The position numbers and the translations under genes were made by a program. Below are positions 1 to 7,312 of a stretch of DNA of 9,257 nucleotides, piece by piece. The notes beneath the pieces were generated by a model. The model was not told the DNA's origin, ran no database searches, and was given only the letters and a program-made list of their open reading frames with translations. The DNA comes from an uncultured Fenollaria sp. (GTDB lineage Bacteria > Bacillota > Clostridia > Tissierellales > Peptoniphilaceae): positions 1 to 9,257 of the forward strand of contig NZ_CAKPYL010000054.1 in NCBI RefSeq assembly GCF_934202865.1, read 5' to 3'. Every line of letters starts with the position of its first letter. The stretch's first letter is position 1.

Positions 1-161
1 CTATAAGACATGGCTTATCAAGAGCTTTACTTGAAGTTGATCCTGAATATAGATCAATCTTAAAGAAAGCTGGATTCTTAACTAGAGATCCACGTATGAA
101 AGAAAGAAAGAAATACGGACTTAAGAAAGCTAGAAAGAGTTCACAATTCTCAAAGAGATAG
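1..161 (+). CDS. rpsI: 30S ribosomal protein S9, 3' end (partial)
   Basis: Read from base 3, the frame gives 52 residues and a TAG stop at 159-161; the 5' part lies outside the window. The visible stretch has the conserved S9 C-terminus: [17 protein letters not shown], then [20 protein letters not shown], ending in a basic tail SSQFSKR. S9 is a primary component of the small ribosomal subunit. Its extended basic C-terminal tail reaches the P-site tRNA, with the terminal Lys-Arg at the contact, and that end is intact here. In Bacillota rpsI normally follows rplM (L13), so rplM is expected just left of the window (inference). The gene ends about 20 nt before a strong terminator and converges on the ABC-F gene. 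Family assignment is very secure from the tail sequence. Confidence 0.96.
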   Translation, partial: IRHGLSRALLEVDPEYRSILKKAGFLTRDPRMKERKKYGLKKARKSSQFSKR

Positions 162-182
162 TTTTATTACTATATATAAAAG

Positions 183-213
183 TAAGACCTTGCATATGCA
201 AGGTCTTATTTTT
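183..213. terminator. Bidirectional rho-independent terminator
   Basis: Bases 183-208 form a perfect 26-nt inverted repeat (TAAGACCTTGCAT and its exact complement), giving an 11-bp stem with a 4-nt loop. It is followed by TTTTT at 209-213 on the plus strand. On the minus strand the hairpin is followed by CTTTTATATA, a weaker U tract. It lies between the convergent rpsI and ABC-F genes, so it probably ends both transcripts, more efficiently in the rpsI direction. Confidence 0.9.
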
Positions 214-221
214 GTGCAATT

Positions 222-1733
222 TTATATTTTATCTACTTTACTTAAGCCGTTCTCATCTAGCTCATATATCTCATCAGCTACGTGATTTATAAAATATCTA
301 TCATGCGATACAAAAAATATAGCTCCACCAAAGTTTTTCATCTCTTCACTTATCGCTGGTAGCGATAAAGGCGATATGTTTCTCGTCGGCTCATCTAAAA
401 CTAAAACATCGGGCTCCATAAGCTGCATTTTGGCAAAGAAGAGCTTTGCCTTTTGACCGCCGCTTAATTCAGAAATTTTATTAATCACTTCATCTCTTGT
501 AAACTTAAGAGATGCTAGGTAAGTCCTTATCTTAGTTTCTTCTTCCTTAGTGAAGTCCACTTTTAAATATTCTATAGCGTTCTTATGAGTGATTAATTCA
601 TCTTCATAATTTTGCGGCATATATGATACGCGCAGATCTTTACTAATATTATCCTTTATAATACTTAGTAGAGTAGTCTTGCCAGCGCCATTCTTTCCTA
701 CTATGGCAATTTTATTATTGCCGTATGACTCTAAATCAATATTTTTAGCAAGTCTTTTATTAGCTACTCTTAATTCGTCAAGATGCAAATTTAAAACACA
801 TTTGCCATTCTCAATAAGTTTATTCTTATTATAGTTAACAAATATTTGTTCTTCGAAGTCTGGCATTTGCGTCATATTTTCTTTTTCCCACTCAATAAGT
901 TTCTCGTGAGCCTTTACCTCATGCATGGTCTTTTTAAGGTATCTACCTAATCTGTCATTCTTTTCTTTCCTCAGATCATGTTCAACGCTATCGTGAACGC
1001 GTCTCCAACGCTCTTCTTTTTCTTCTATACGCGCCTTGTCATTCTTAGCTCTTTGCGCTTGCGTTGAAATTTGTTCATTTCTAAGCTTAATATAGCTATC
1101 GTAATCATTGCCGCTAACGGTGATACGCGATTTTGTCTTGTTTTGTATTAATTCAAAGTGCATTATCTTTGTAGCGACACTTTGGATGAAGTAAGTATCG
1201 TGACTTGCAAAAATGATTTTGCCATTAAAGTCTTTAAGTATCTTTTCAAGCACTTCCATCGATTTAAAATCAATATCATTTGTAGGCTCATCAAGAACAA
1301 GCAGGGAAGGGCTCTTTGCAATTGCAATAGCAATTAAAATCTTCATTCTCTCTCCGCCTGAATAAGTCTCAAGCTTTCTTTCTAAATCACTTAGATCGAC
1401 GTTAAAAGAGTTAATTACTTTATAAAAAGTACTTATGTCTATGGCGATGCCATCATTACTATATATTAGATCACTTAAGTTTTTTTCAAGCACATCACTT
1501 GTAGCTATTTGAGGAACTATTGCTATGGTCTCATCACGGCTAATCTCGCCACTTAGTTCTGCGTAGCTAAGAAGCTCATCATATTTTGTAATTGCCTTGA
1601 GCAGAGTAGACTTGCCATTGCCTTCTTCGCCAATAAGAGCAAGCCTATCACCATCGTTAATTGAAAAGCTTAAATTGTCAATTATAGTTCTTCCATCTTT
1701 TTTTAGTCTGATTGTTAAATTTTTTATCTGCAT
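222..1733 (-). CDS. ABC-F family ATPase (ribosome-associated type)
   Basis: 503 residues with two ATP-binding cassettes and no membrane segment, the architecture of ABC-F proteins, which act on the ribosomal E site as translation factors or antibiotic-resistance factors. NBD1: Walker A GEEGNGKST (35-43), Q-loop VPQ (73-75), signature YSGGE (124-128), Walker B LLVLDEPTND (144-153), H-switch SHD (177-179). A charged, probably coiled-coil linker of about 100 residues spans roughly 210-310. NBD2: Walker A GKNGAGKTT (346-354), Q-loop MPQ (372-374), signature LSGGQ (423-427), Walker B VLVLDEPT (443-450), SHD (476-478). The usual DEPTNHLD after the second Walker B is replaced by DEPTRNISPLS, so this is not a standard housekeeping ABC-F such as EttA. 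A good ribosome site (AAAGGAGA on the minus strand, ending about 5 nt before ATG) supports the start. Resistance or translation-regulatory roles are possible; no substrate can be read from the sequence. Confidence 0.9.
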   Translation of the reverse strand: MQIKNLTIRLKKDGRTIIDNLSFSINDGDRLALIGEEGNGKSTLLKAITKYDELLSYAELSGEISRDETIAIVPQIATSDVLEKNLSDLIYSNDGIAIDISTFYKVINSFNVDLSDLERKLETYSGGERMKILIAIAIAKSPSLLVLDEPTNDIDFKSMEVLEKILKDFNGKIIFASHDTYFIQSVATKIMHFELIQNKTKSRITVSGNDYDSYIKLRNEQISTQAQRAKNDKARIEEKEERWRRVHDSVEHDLRKEKNDRLGRYLKKTMHEVKAHEKLIEWEKENMTQMPDFEEQIFVNYNKNKLIENGKCVLNLHLDELRVANKRLAKNIDLESYGNNKIAIVGKNGAGKTTLLSIIKDNISKDLRVSYMPQNYEDELITHKNAIEYLKVDFTKEEETKIRTYLASLKFTRDEVINKISELSGGQKAKLFFAKMQLMEPDVLVLDEPTRNISPLSLPAISEEMKNFGGAIFFVSHDRYFINHVADEIYELDENGLSKVDKI

Positions 1734-1753
1734 AGCAATCTCCTTTACTCTTT

Positions 1754-1791
1754 ATTATACTAATTATACTACAATCACTAACTGAATACAA
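1754..1791 (-). promoter_or_regulatory. Putative promoter(s) of the ABC-F gene
   Basis: Reading leftward, TTGTAT (1791-1786), a 17-nt spacer and TATAAT (1768-1763) form one plausible sigma-A promoter. A second perfect TATAAT (1759-1754) lies 3 nt further on but has a poor -35. The implied 5' leader is only about 20-25 nt, so no attenuation element of the kind found ahead of some resistance ABC-F genes fits here. The -35 matches consensus at only three of six positions. Confidence 0.55.
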
Positions 1792-1826
1792 TTATTTATA
1801 AATATTTAAAAATAAAAGTTATTTTA

Positions 1827-1856
1827 TTAGTAAAAAAACGATTTATATGGTATAAT
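1827..1856 (+). promoter_or_regulatory. Extended -10 promoter of the gcv operon
   Basis: TGGTATAAT at 1848-1856 is a perfect -10 hexamer with the TGn extension. A weak -35 (TTAGTA, 1827-1832) lies 18 nt upstream in an A/T-rich tract. The extension usually compensates for a poor -35. Transcription would start near 1861-1863, giving a leader of about 190 nt before gcvT. A further candidate (TTGTAA at 1998-2003, TATATT at 2021-2026, spacing 17) would start only about 20 nt before the gene and is less convincing. Confidence 0.6.
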
Positions 1857-1860
1857 AATA

Positions 1861-2053
1861 GTGATAGTTTGTCTATGAAATATAGTAAAGTATTTTTTAG
1901 ACATCGCCAATCAAAAAACTGATAAATAGCAATATTATTTTACTTAGGAGGCCTTATATTTTAATCTAAGCCATTGCGCTTATATATAAAATATTCCTTG
2001 TAAAAATCTAAGAAATATTGTATATTATAATTGTAGATTAAGGAGGATGAAAA
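1861..2053 (+). promoter_or_regulatory. Structured 5' leader of the gcv operon, class unknown
   Basis: The gene-free stretch 1734-2053 holds, besides the two promoters, this leader. Two foldable domains are visible. The first pairs GTCTA (1871-1875) with TAGAC (1898-1902) and AAATA (1878-1882) with TATTT (1891-1895), enclosed by AGTTT (1866-1870) with AAACT (1916-1920). The second pairs GCAAT (1929-1933) with ATTGC (1973-1977) around CTTAG (1943-1947) with CTAAG (1966-1970), and carries an SD-like AGGAGG in its loop. AATCTAAG occurs twice (1963-1970 and 2005-2012); either copy can pair through AATCTA with TAGATT at 2034-2039, which touches the gcvT ribosome site (AAGGAGG, 2040-2046). This could allow switching at translation initiation. 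Glycine riboswitches often precede gcvT in Bacillota, but their conserved cores are not recognisable. In DNA this AT-rich some pairing is expected by chance, so function is inference. Confidence 0.4.
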
Positions 2054-3151
2054 ATGGAAGGCAAAAAAACTGCTTTATACGATGAACATGTTAAACTAGG
2101 CGGTAAAATTGTTAATTATGCTGGATGGTTACTACCTGTTCAATACTCAGGATTAATCGAAGAACACAATGCGGTAAGACAAAAACTTGGTGTATTTGAC
2201 GTTTCTCACATGGGTGAAGTATGGGTTACTGGTAAGGATGCATTTAATTTTGTAAATCATCTAATTACTAACGACTTAACTGTTATCGAAGATGGTCAAG
2301 TACAATACAACATTATGTGTTACGAAGACGGTGGTGCAGTAGATGACTTACTTGTTTACAGATTTAATCAAGAAAAATTCTACCTTGTAATTAACGCTGC
2401 AAACGTTGAAAAAGACGTTGAATGGATTACAAAACAAGCTAAAGACTTTGATGTTAAGGTTGAAAACGTTTCTGATCAAACATCTCAAATAGCTGTTCAA
2501 GGACCTCTTGCTCAAAAAGCTGTACAAAAATTAACTGATGTTGATTTAGACACAATCAAATTCTTCCACTTTGTTGATGGATTTGAACTAGCTGGTAAAA
2601 AAGTTTTAATCTCAAGAACTGGTTACACTGGCGAAGACGGATTTGAAATTTATACTGATAACGAATCCATAGTACATCTTTATAAAGAAGTAATGAAGGC
2701 TGGAGAAGAGTTTGGTATCGAACCATGCGGACTAGGATGCAGAGATACACTTAGATTTGAAGCAATGCTACCATTATACGGTCATGAAATATCACAAGAT
2801 ATTTCACCAGTAGAAGGCGGATTAAACTTCTTCGTAAAACTTGATCAAGAAGCTGACTTTATTGGTAAAGAAGCTCTTAAGAAGATTAAAGAAGAAAAGA
2901 AGAGAACACTTGTAGGCTTCGAAATGATTGATAAGCCTATACCAAGAGAAGGCTATGAAATTGAAAAAGATGGCAAGAAGATTGGTTACGTAACAACAGG
3001 ATATCTTTCTCCAACACTTGGCAAGAAGATAGGTAACGCTCTAATCGATGCATCTTACAAGGAAATGGGTGCTGAATTTGATGTAATTATCAGAGGTAAG
3101 GCTCAAAAAGCTAAACAAATTAGCAGAAAATTCTTAAAAGACGTAAAATAA
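2054..3151 (+). CDS. gcvT: Aminomethyltransferase (glycine cleavage T protein)
   Basis: 365 residues, the normal length for GcvT. It takes the aminomethyl group held on lipoylated H protein and forms 5,10-methylenetetrahydrofolate, releasing ammonia. Recognisable conserved blocks are NYAGWLLPVQY (21-31), FDVSHMGEV (48-56), GGAVDDLLVYR (93-103, with the Asp pair at the catalytic aspartate position), RTGYTGEDGFEIY (188-200), GLGCRDTLRFEAMLPLYGHE (226-245) and the C-terminal barrel segment GYVTTGYLSPTLGKKIGNAL (311-330). All expected folate-site blocks are present and nothing is truncated. The ATG follows AAGGAGG with 7-nt spacing, a near-perfect ribosome site. It is the first gene of the gcv operon, preceded by the long leader; gcvH follows after 28 nt. 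Confidence 0.97.
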   Translation: MEGKKTALYDEHVKLGGKIVNYAGWLLPVQYSGLIEEHNAVRQKLGVFDVSHMGEVWVTGKDAFNFVNHLITNDLTVIEDGQVQYNIMCYEDGGAVDDLLVYRFNQEKFYLVINAANVEKDVEWITKQAKDFDVKVENVSDQTSQIAVQGPLAQKAVQKLTDVDLDTIKFFHFVDGFELAGKKVLISRTGYTGEDGFEIYTDNESIVHLYKEVMKAGEEFGIEPCGLGCRDTLRFEAMLPLYGHEISQDISPVEGGLNFFVKLDQEADFIGKEALKKIKEEKKRTLVGFEMIDKPIPREGYEIEKDGKKIGYVTTGYLSPTLGKKIGNALIDASYKEMGAEFDVIIRGKAQKAKQISRKFLKDVK

Positions 3152-3179
3152 TATTATAAAAATATAGGAGGAAATTATT

Positions 3180-3560
3180 ATGGAAATTAAAAAAGGTTTA
3201 CTTTACACAGAAGATCATGAATGGGTTAAAGTTGATGGAAACATCGCTACTATCGGTTTAGCAGACTATGCTCAACACAACTTAGGTGACATAGTTTACG
3301 TTGAACTTCCTGAAATCGATGACGAATTCGAAAAAGGCGACGCAGCAGCTTCAGTCGAATCAGTAAAAGCAGCTTCAGAAGTATTTACAGCAGCTAGCGG
3401 AAAGATAGTTGAAGTTAACGAAGAACTTGATGACGAACCAGCTCTAATCAATGAAGGACCTTACGATGCTTGGATATTCAAGATTGAAATGAGTGACACA
3501 TCTGAATTAGACGACTTAATGGACGACGAAAAATACGCTGAATTCGCTAAGGAGGACTAG
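3180..3560 (+). CDS. gcvH: Glycine cleavage system H protein (lipoyl carrier)
   Basis: 126 residues, the full family length. GcvH is the small cytosolic protein whose lipoyl-lysine arm shuttles the aminomethyl group between the P, T and L proteins. The lipoylation site is clear: ESVKAAS at 60-66 with Lys63 as acceptor, in the usual hairpin followed by SGKIVEVNEEL (73-83). Other family marks are the N-terminal YTEDHEWVK (9-17), GLADYAQHNLGDIVYVELP (26-44) and NEGPYDAWIFKIE (91-103). The protein is strongly acidic, especially the C-terminal DDLMDDEKYAEFAKED. AGGAGG at 3166-3171 with 8-nt spacing sets the start. Its 3' end contains the ribosome site (AAGGAGG, 3549-3555) for gcvPA, so the two are probably translationally coupled. 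No lipoate ligase or lipoyl synthase is visible here; lipoylation must be supplied from elsewhere. Confidence 0.97.
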   Translation: MEIKKGLLYTEDHEWVKVDGNIATIGLADYAQHNLGDIVYVELPEIDDEFEKGDAAASVESVKAASEVFTAASGKIVEVNEELDDEPALINEGPYDAWIFKIEMSDTSELDDLMDDEKYAEFAKED

Positions 3561-3561
3561 T

Positions 3562-4914
3562 ATGTATCCATATCTTAGTCAAACTCCCGAAAATATAAAA
3601 GAGATGCTTGACAAGATAGGTGTAAAATCTGAAGAAGATCTTTTTGATTGTATTCCTGAAAGTGTTAGATTTAATGGAGAATTAAATTTACCTAAACACA
3701 AATCAGAATTAGAAGTTAGAAAGATTATGAATAATCTTGCAGATATGAACTGCTCAACAGATAAGAAAGTATGTTTCTTAGGAGCAGGAGCATATGATCA
3801 CTATATTCCTTCAGTAATTGGAGCTATCGCTTCAAGAAGTGAATACTATACTTCATATACACCTTATCAACCAGAAGTATCTCAAGGAACTCTACAAATG
3901 ATATTTGAGTTCCAAACAATGATGTCTAACTTAGTAGGTCTACCTATAACAAACGCTTCACTATATGATAATTCTAATGGTGTTGTTGAATCAGCTCTTA
4001 TGTGCTGCAACACAACTCGTAAGAAACAAGTTATAGTATCAAAAGCGCTAAGCCCATCAGCTAGAATGGTTTTAGGCACATATACACACAGCCACAACAT
4101 CGAAGTTGTTGAAGTAGACATTAAAGATGGCGCTACTGACTTAGACGATTTAAAGAATAAACTTAGTGATGACGCTGCATGTGTAATTATGCAAAGTCCA
4201 AACTTCTTCGGCGTTATCGAAGATATGAAGACTGCTTGCGACTTAACACATGAGTTAAAGAAGACTTACTTCATCGCTGACGTTGACACAAACTCATTAG
4301 GTATACTTCAAAGACCTGGTGACTATGGTGCAGACATCGTTGTTGGAGAAGCTCAAGCATTTGGTATACCACTATCATATGGTGGACCATACCTAGGATT
4401 CATCTCATCAACAGATAAGTTTATGAGAAAATTACCAGGCAGAATCGCTGGTCAAACAGTTGATAAAGACGGCAAGAGATCTTGGGTACTAACATTAACA
4501 GCCAGAGAACAACATATTAGAAGAGATAAAGCTACTTCAAACATCTGCTCAAACCAAGGCCTAAACGTACTTTGCGCAACAATTTATATGGCACTTATGG
4601 GCAAGAAGGGCTTAAGAGAAGTTTCTGAACAATGCGCTAAGAAAGCTCATTACCTACAAAAAGAAATTTGCAAATCAGGCAAATATAAATTATTGTTTGA
4701 TAAACCATTCTACAAAGAATTTGTTATCACAAGCGATATAAGCATAGATAAAATCAATGAAGCACTTAATGCTAATGGCTTCATGGACGCATTTAACCTA
4801 ACTTGGTTCTATGGCGATGATTACAAGAACACATTTATGCTTGCTGTTACTGAAAAGAGAACAAAAGAAGAAATGGATAAATTAGTTGAAGTATTGGAGG
4901 GTATTGAATGTTAG
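3562..4914 (+). CDS. gcvPA: Glycine dehydrogenase (decarboxylating) subunit 1
   Basis: 450 residues, the length of the alpha subunit of the split P protein. With GcvPB it forms the PLP enzyme that decarboxylates glycine and loads the remaining aminomethyl onto H protein. Family blocks are [15 protein letters not shown] (72-86), [20 protein letters not shown] (99-118), [11 protein letters not shown] (211-221), [19 protein letters not shown] (262-280) and [19 protein letters not shown] (294-312), then [20 protein letters not shown] (313-332). The PLP lysine lies in the other subunit, as expected. The segment after NASLYD reads [11 protein letters not shown] (137-147), where homologues as I recall them have a GGTA/GATA-like run before the Glu-Ala. 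The gene starts one base after the gcvH stop, and its end overlaps gcvPB by 7 nt, a layout suited to equal synthesis of the two subunits. Confidence 0.96.
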   Translation: MYPYLSQTPENIKEMLDKIGVKSEEDLFDCIPESVRFNGELNLPKHKSELEVRKIMNNLADMNCSTDKKVCFLGAGAYDHYIPSVIGAIASRSEYYTSYTPYQPEVSQGTLQMIFEFQTMMSNLVGLPITNASLYDNSNGVVESALMCCNTTRKKQVIVSKALSPSARMVLGTYTHSHNIEVVEVDIKDGATDLDDLKNKLSDDAACVIMQSPNFFGVIEDMKTACDLTHELKKTYFIADVDTNSLGILQRPGDYGADIVVGEAQAFGIPLSYGGPYLGFISSTDKFMRKLPGRIAGQTVDKDGKRSWVLTLTAREQHIRRDKATSNICSNQGLNVLCATIYMALMGKKGLREVSEQCAKKAHYLQKEICKSGKYKLLFDKPFYKEFVITSDISIDKINEALNANGFMDAFNLTWFYGDDYKNTFMLAVTEKRTKEEMDKLVEVLEGIEC

Positions 4915-6377
4915 ATAGATATGATAAAATAATATTTGAAATTTCAAGACCCGGTAGAACTGGATACAATTTACCAGATCTTGATGTAGAAGATGTAAAA
5001 GTAGATAGTTTAATTCCTTCTGATTATCTAAATAAAGAAGAATTAGACATGCCTGAGCTATCAGAAGTGGATGTAGTTAGACACTACACAAACCTTTCTA
5101 TAAAGAACTACGGTCTTGACAATGGCATGTATCCACTAGGATCTTGTACAATGAAGTATAACCCTAAGATTAACGAAGAAATGGTTAACCTAAGCGGTTT
5201 TAAAAATCTTCACCCATATCAAGGCGATAAGTGTACTCAAGGTGCATTAAAATTAATGTATGACTTAGCTGAATCATTAGCTGAAATTTCAGGTATGGAT
5301 GCAGCTACACTTCAACCAGCAGCTGGTGCTCACGGCGAATTAACAGGTGTACTATTAATTAGAGCTTATCACGAAGCAAAGGGAGACATGAACAGAAACA
5401 AGATGATAATTCCTGACTCTGCTCACGGTACAAACCCAGCAACATGCTCTATGGGCGGCTTTACTCCTATAGAAATTAAATCTGATGAAAATGGTTTAGT
5501 AGATCTTGAAGCACTAGAAGCAGCTATGACAGAAGAAGTAGCTGGTCTAATGCTTACAAACCCTAATACATTAGGTTTATTCGATAAAAACATTGAAAAG
5601 ATAGCTGAGATAGTTCATAGAAAAGGCGGTCTACTATATTATGACGGAGCTAATATGAACGCTGTTATGGGACACTCAAGACCTGGAGACATGGGCTTTG
5701 ACGTAGTTCACTTTAACACTCACAAGACTTTCTCAACACCACACGGTGGAGGAGGTCCAGGCGCTGGCCCAGTAGGATGTAAGAAAGAATTAATTCCATT
5801 CTTACCTAAGCCAGTTATAGCTAAGAACGGCGATAAGTACTTCCTTGACTATAACAGACCACAAAGTATAGGTAAGGTAAAAGACTTCTACGGACACTTC
5901 GGTATCCTTGTAAGAGCCTACACATATATTTTAACAATGGGCTCAGATGGTTTAAGAAAAGCATCAACAAATGCTGTATTAAACGCAAACTATCTACTAA
6001 GCCAATTAAAAGAAAATTACAATGTACCATACGATACAATTTGTATGCACGAATTTGTTTTAGGCGGACTTAAGAATGCTGATGCTGGTGTAACAACACT
6101 AGATGTTGCTAAGGGGCTAATCGACAGAGGATTCCACCCACCAACAGTATACTTCCCATTAATCGTTCATGAAGCATTAATGATTGAACCAACTGAAACA
6201 GAAAGTAAAGAAACATTGGATGCATATGCAGCTGCACTTAACGATATCGCTAATGTAGCTAAAGAAAATCCAGAAGACTTACTAAACGCACCATTAACAA
6301 CAATGGTATGTAGACCAGATGAAACATTGGCAGCTAGAAAGCCAGTTTTAGTCTACACTAATGAAGAAGAACAATAG
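4908..6377 (+). CDS. gcvPB: Glycine dehydrogenase (decarboxylating) subunit 2, PLP-binding
   Basis: 489 residues, normal for the beta subunit of the split P protein. The PLP Schiff-base lysine is Lys273 in [20 protein letters not shown] (268-287), the P-protein hallmark including the glycine-rich loop. Other conserved blocks are [16 protein letters not shown] (75-90), [20 protein letters not shown] (135-154), [17 protein letters not shown] (169-185), [12 protein letters not shown] (244-255) and [20 protein letters not shown] (407-426). The start ATG lies inside the last codons of gcvPA (7-nt overlap) with GGAGG at 4896-4900, so translation is probably coupled. The stop is TAG followed directly by an in-frame TAA. 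This is the last gene of the glycine cleavage block. The L protein (dihydrolipoamide dehydrogenase) needed to reoxidise H protein is not in the window. Confidence 0.97.
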   Translation: MLDRYDKIIFEISRPGRTGYNLPDLDVEDVKVDSLIPSDYLNKEELDMPELSEVDVVRHYTNLSIKNYGLDNGMYPLGSCTMKYNPKINEEMVNLSGFKNLHPYQGDKCTQGALKLMYDLAESLAEISGMDAATLQPAAGAHGELTGVLLIRAYHEAKGDMNRNKMIIPDSAHGTNPATCSMGGFTPIEIKSDENGLVDLEALEAAMTEEVAGLMLTNPNTLGLFDKNIEKIAEIVHRKGGLLYYDGANMNAVMGHSRPGDMGFDVVHFNTHKTFSTPHGGGGPGAGPVGCKKELIPFLPKPVIAKNGDKYFLDYNRPQSIGKVKDFYGHFGILVRAYTYILTMGSDGLRKASTNAVLNANYLLSQLKENYNVPYDTICMHEFVLGGLKNADAGVTTLDVAKGLIDRGFHPPTVYFPLIVHEALMIEPTETESKETLDAYAAALNDIANVAKENPEDLLNAPLTTMVCRPDETLAARKPVLVYTNEEEQ

Positions 6378-6390
6378 TAAGTAATATAAT

Positions 6391-6410
6391 GGGGCACATA
6401 AAAGTGCCCC
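6391..6410 (+). terminator. GC-rich hairpin after gcvPB, weak or partial terminator
   Basis: GGGGCAC (6391-6397) and GTGCCCC (6404-6410) form a perfect 7-bp stem with a 6-nt loop, 13 nt after the gcvPB stop. It stands out in very AT-rich DNA. The following sequence, TAATACATAATTATTTTATAGG, lacks an immediate U tract. Strong intrinsic termination is therefore doubtful; partial readthrough into the yitT-like gene, or 3'-end protection of the gcv mRNA, are alternatives. Confidence 0.55.
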
Positions 6411-6429
6411 TAATACATAATTATTTTAT

Positions 6430-6436
6430 AGGAAGG
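6430..6436 (+). promoter_or_regulatory. Ribosome site that fixes the YitT-like start at 6443
   Basis: AGGAAGG lies 6 nt before ATG 6443. The in-frame upstream ATG at 6389 has no ribosome site, sits at the base of the GGGGCAC hairpin, and would add 18 residues (MGHIKVPLIHNYFIGRYK) encoded by the hairpin and the T-rich spacer. The downstream start is therefore preferred. Confidence 0.85.
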
Positions 6437-6442
6437 TATAAA

Positions 6443-7294
6443 ATGAACGCAAAATTAAAGTCTAATTTATTAATAGTTTTGGGAGCCTTTATGGTTGCTA
6501 TAGCTGTTTATTTCTTTTTAACTCCAACTAATATGACTATAGGTGGAGCCACAGGTATAGCCATTGTCTTGTCATACTTATTGCACTTGCCAATGAGCTA
6601 TGTTTTATTTGCAACTAACATAATTTTATTCGCTCTAGGTTTTTTATTCATAGGTAATAAATTTGGTATAAAGACCGTGCTTACATCACTTGGTATTTCA
6701 TTTATAATATTTATTTTAGAAAAGATTATTCCATTGGATGGACCAATAATTGATGACATGCTCCTACAAATGATTATAGCAGTCATAGTCTCAGCAGTAG
6801 GTATGGCCATAATTCTTAATCAATACGCTTCAATTGGCGGAACAGATATATTATCAAAGATCATAAATAAATTCACTGGCCTTGATTTAGGTAAGGGAGT
6901 TTTGCTATGTGACTTAGTCATTACACTATTTGTAGGTATAGTATTTGGCCTTGAAATAGGACTATATTCTTTGCTTGGTATTATAATGAATGGATTAATC
7001 ATTGACTTCACTATAGATGGTTTGAACACATCTAAAAATATTATTATAAACACTGAAGATCCAGAACTTGTTAAAAATTACATCGTTAAGGACCTTAACC
7101 ACTCAGCTAACCTTTACAAAGCAGTTGGCGCATATACTGGTCAGGAGCACACTGTAATCATGACTGTTTGCTCAAGAAGGGATTACTTGCTTCTTAAGAG
7201 ATTTATTCAAAAGAACGCACCTAACTCTTTCTTGGTTGTAATGAACGCAAGTGAAGTATATGGATTTAGATGGAGAAATATTTTAGACTTTTAA
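6443..7294 (+). CDS. YitT-family integral membrane protein
   Basis: 283 residues from the preferred ATG, the usual length of YitT-family proteins (DUF161 membrane region plus DUF2179 C-terminal domain). About six or seven hydrophobic segments are visible, roughly at 8-26, 34-48, 52-70, 77-94, 107-126, 154-170 and 173-190. Family marks are FLTPTNMTIGGATGIAI (25-41), SIGGTDILSKIINKFTGLDLG (130-150) and YSLLGIIMNGLIIDF (175-189). The cytosolic tail YTGQEHTVIMTVCSRRDYLL (231-250) followed by LKRFIQKNAPNSFLVV is typical of DUF2179. Transport substrates are not established for most of the family, so none is proposed. It follows gcvPB after 65 nt containing a hairpin and precedes the malY-like gene by 18 nt, so the latter two are probably co-transcribed. 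No convincing promoter is visible in the 65-nt gap. Confidence 0.9.
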   Translation: MNAKLKSNLLIVLGAFMVAIAVYFFLTPTNMTIGGATGIAIVLSYLLHLPMSYVLFATNIILFALGFLFIGNKFGIKTVLTSLGISFIIFILEKIIPLDGPIIDDMLLQMIIAVIVSAVGMAIILNQYASIGGTDILSKIINKFTGLDLGKGVLLCDLVITLFVGIVFGLEIGLYSLLGIIMNGLIIDFTIDGLNTSKNIIINTEDPELVKNYIVKDLNHSANLYKAVGAYTGQEHTVIMTVCSRRDYLLLKRFIQKNAPNSFLVVMNASEVYGFRWRNILDF

Positions 7295-7312
7295 TTAGAT
7301 ATTGGAGGCGCT

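Noticed and set aside
1597..1785. 62-codon plus-strand frame antisense to the ABC-F start
   Set aside because: It covers the ABC-F N-terminus and promoter on the opposite strand, has no ribosome site or family resemblance, and is explained by the real gene.
1875..1922. Possible 15-residue leader peptide (ATG at 1875)
   Set aside because: No ribosome site precedes it, it starts about 12 nt after the probable transcription start, it lies inside the stem, and its codons show no glycine, serine or other attenuation-type run.
1998..2026. Second gcvT promoter (TTGTAA, 17 nt, TATATT)
   Set aside because: Spacing is acceptable, but both hexamers are imperfect and the region is so AT-rich that chance matches are expected. 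The extended -10 at 1848-1856 is better.
1861..2053. Glycine riboswitch upstream of gcvT
   Set aside because: Expected from the operon, but neither the conserved purine-rich core nor the GGCAAAAGGAC-like 3' part is visible, so I do not call it.
6385..6390. TATAAT before the hairpin as a yitT promoter
   Set aside because: No acceptable -35 lies 16-18 nt upstream, and the transcript would start inside the hairpin.
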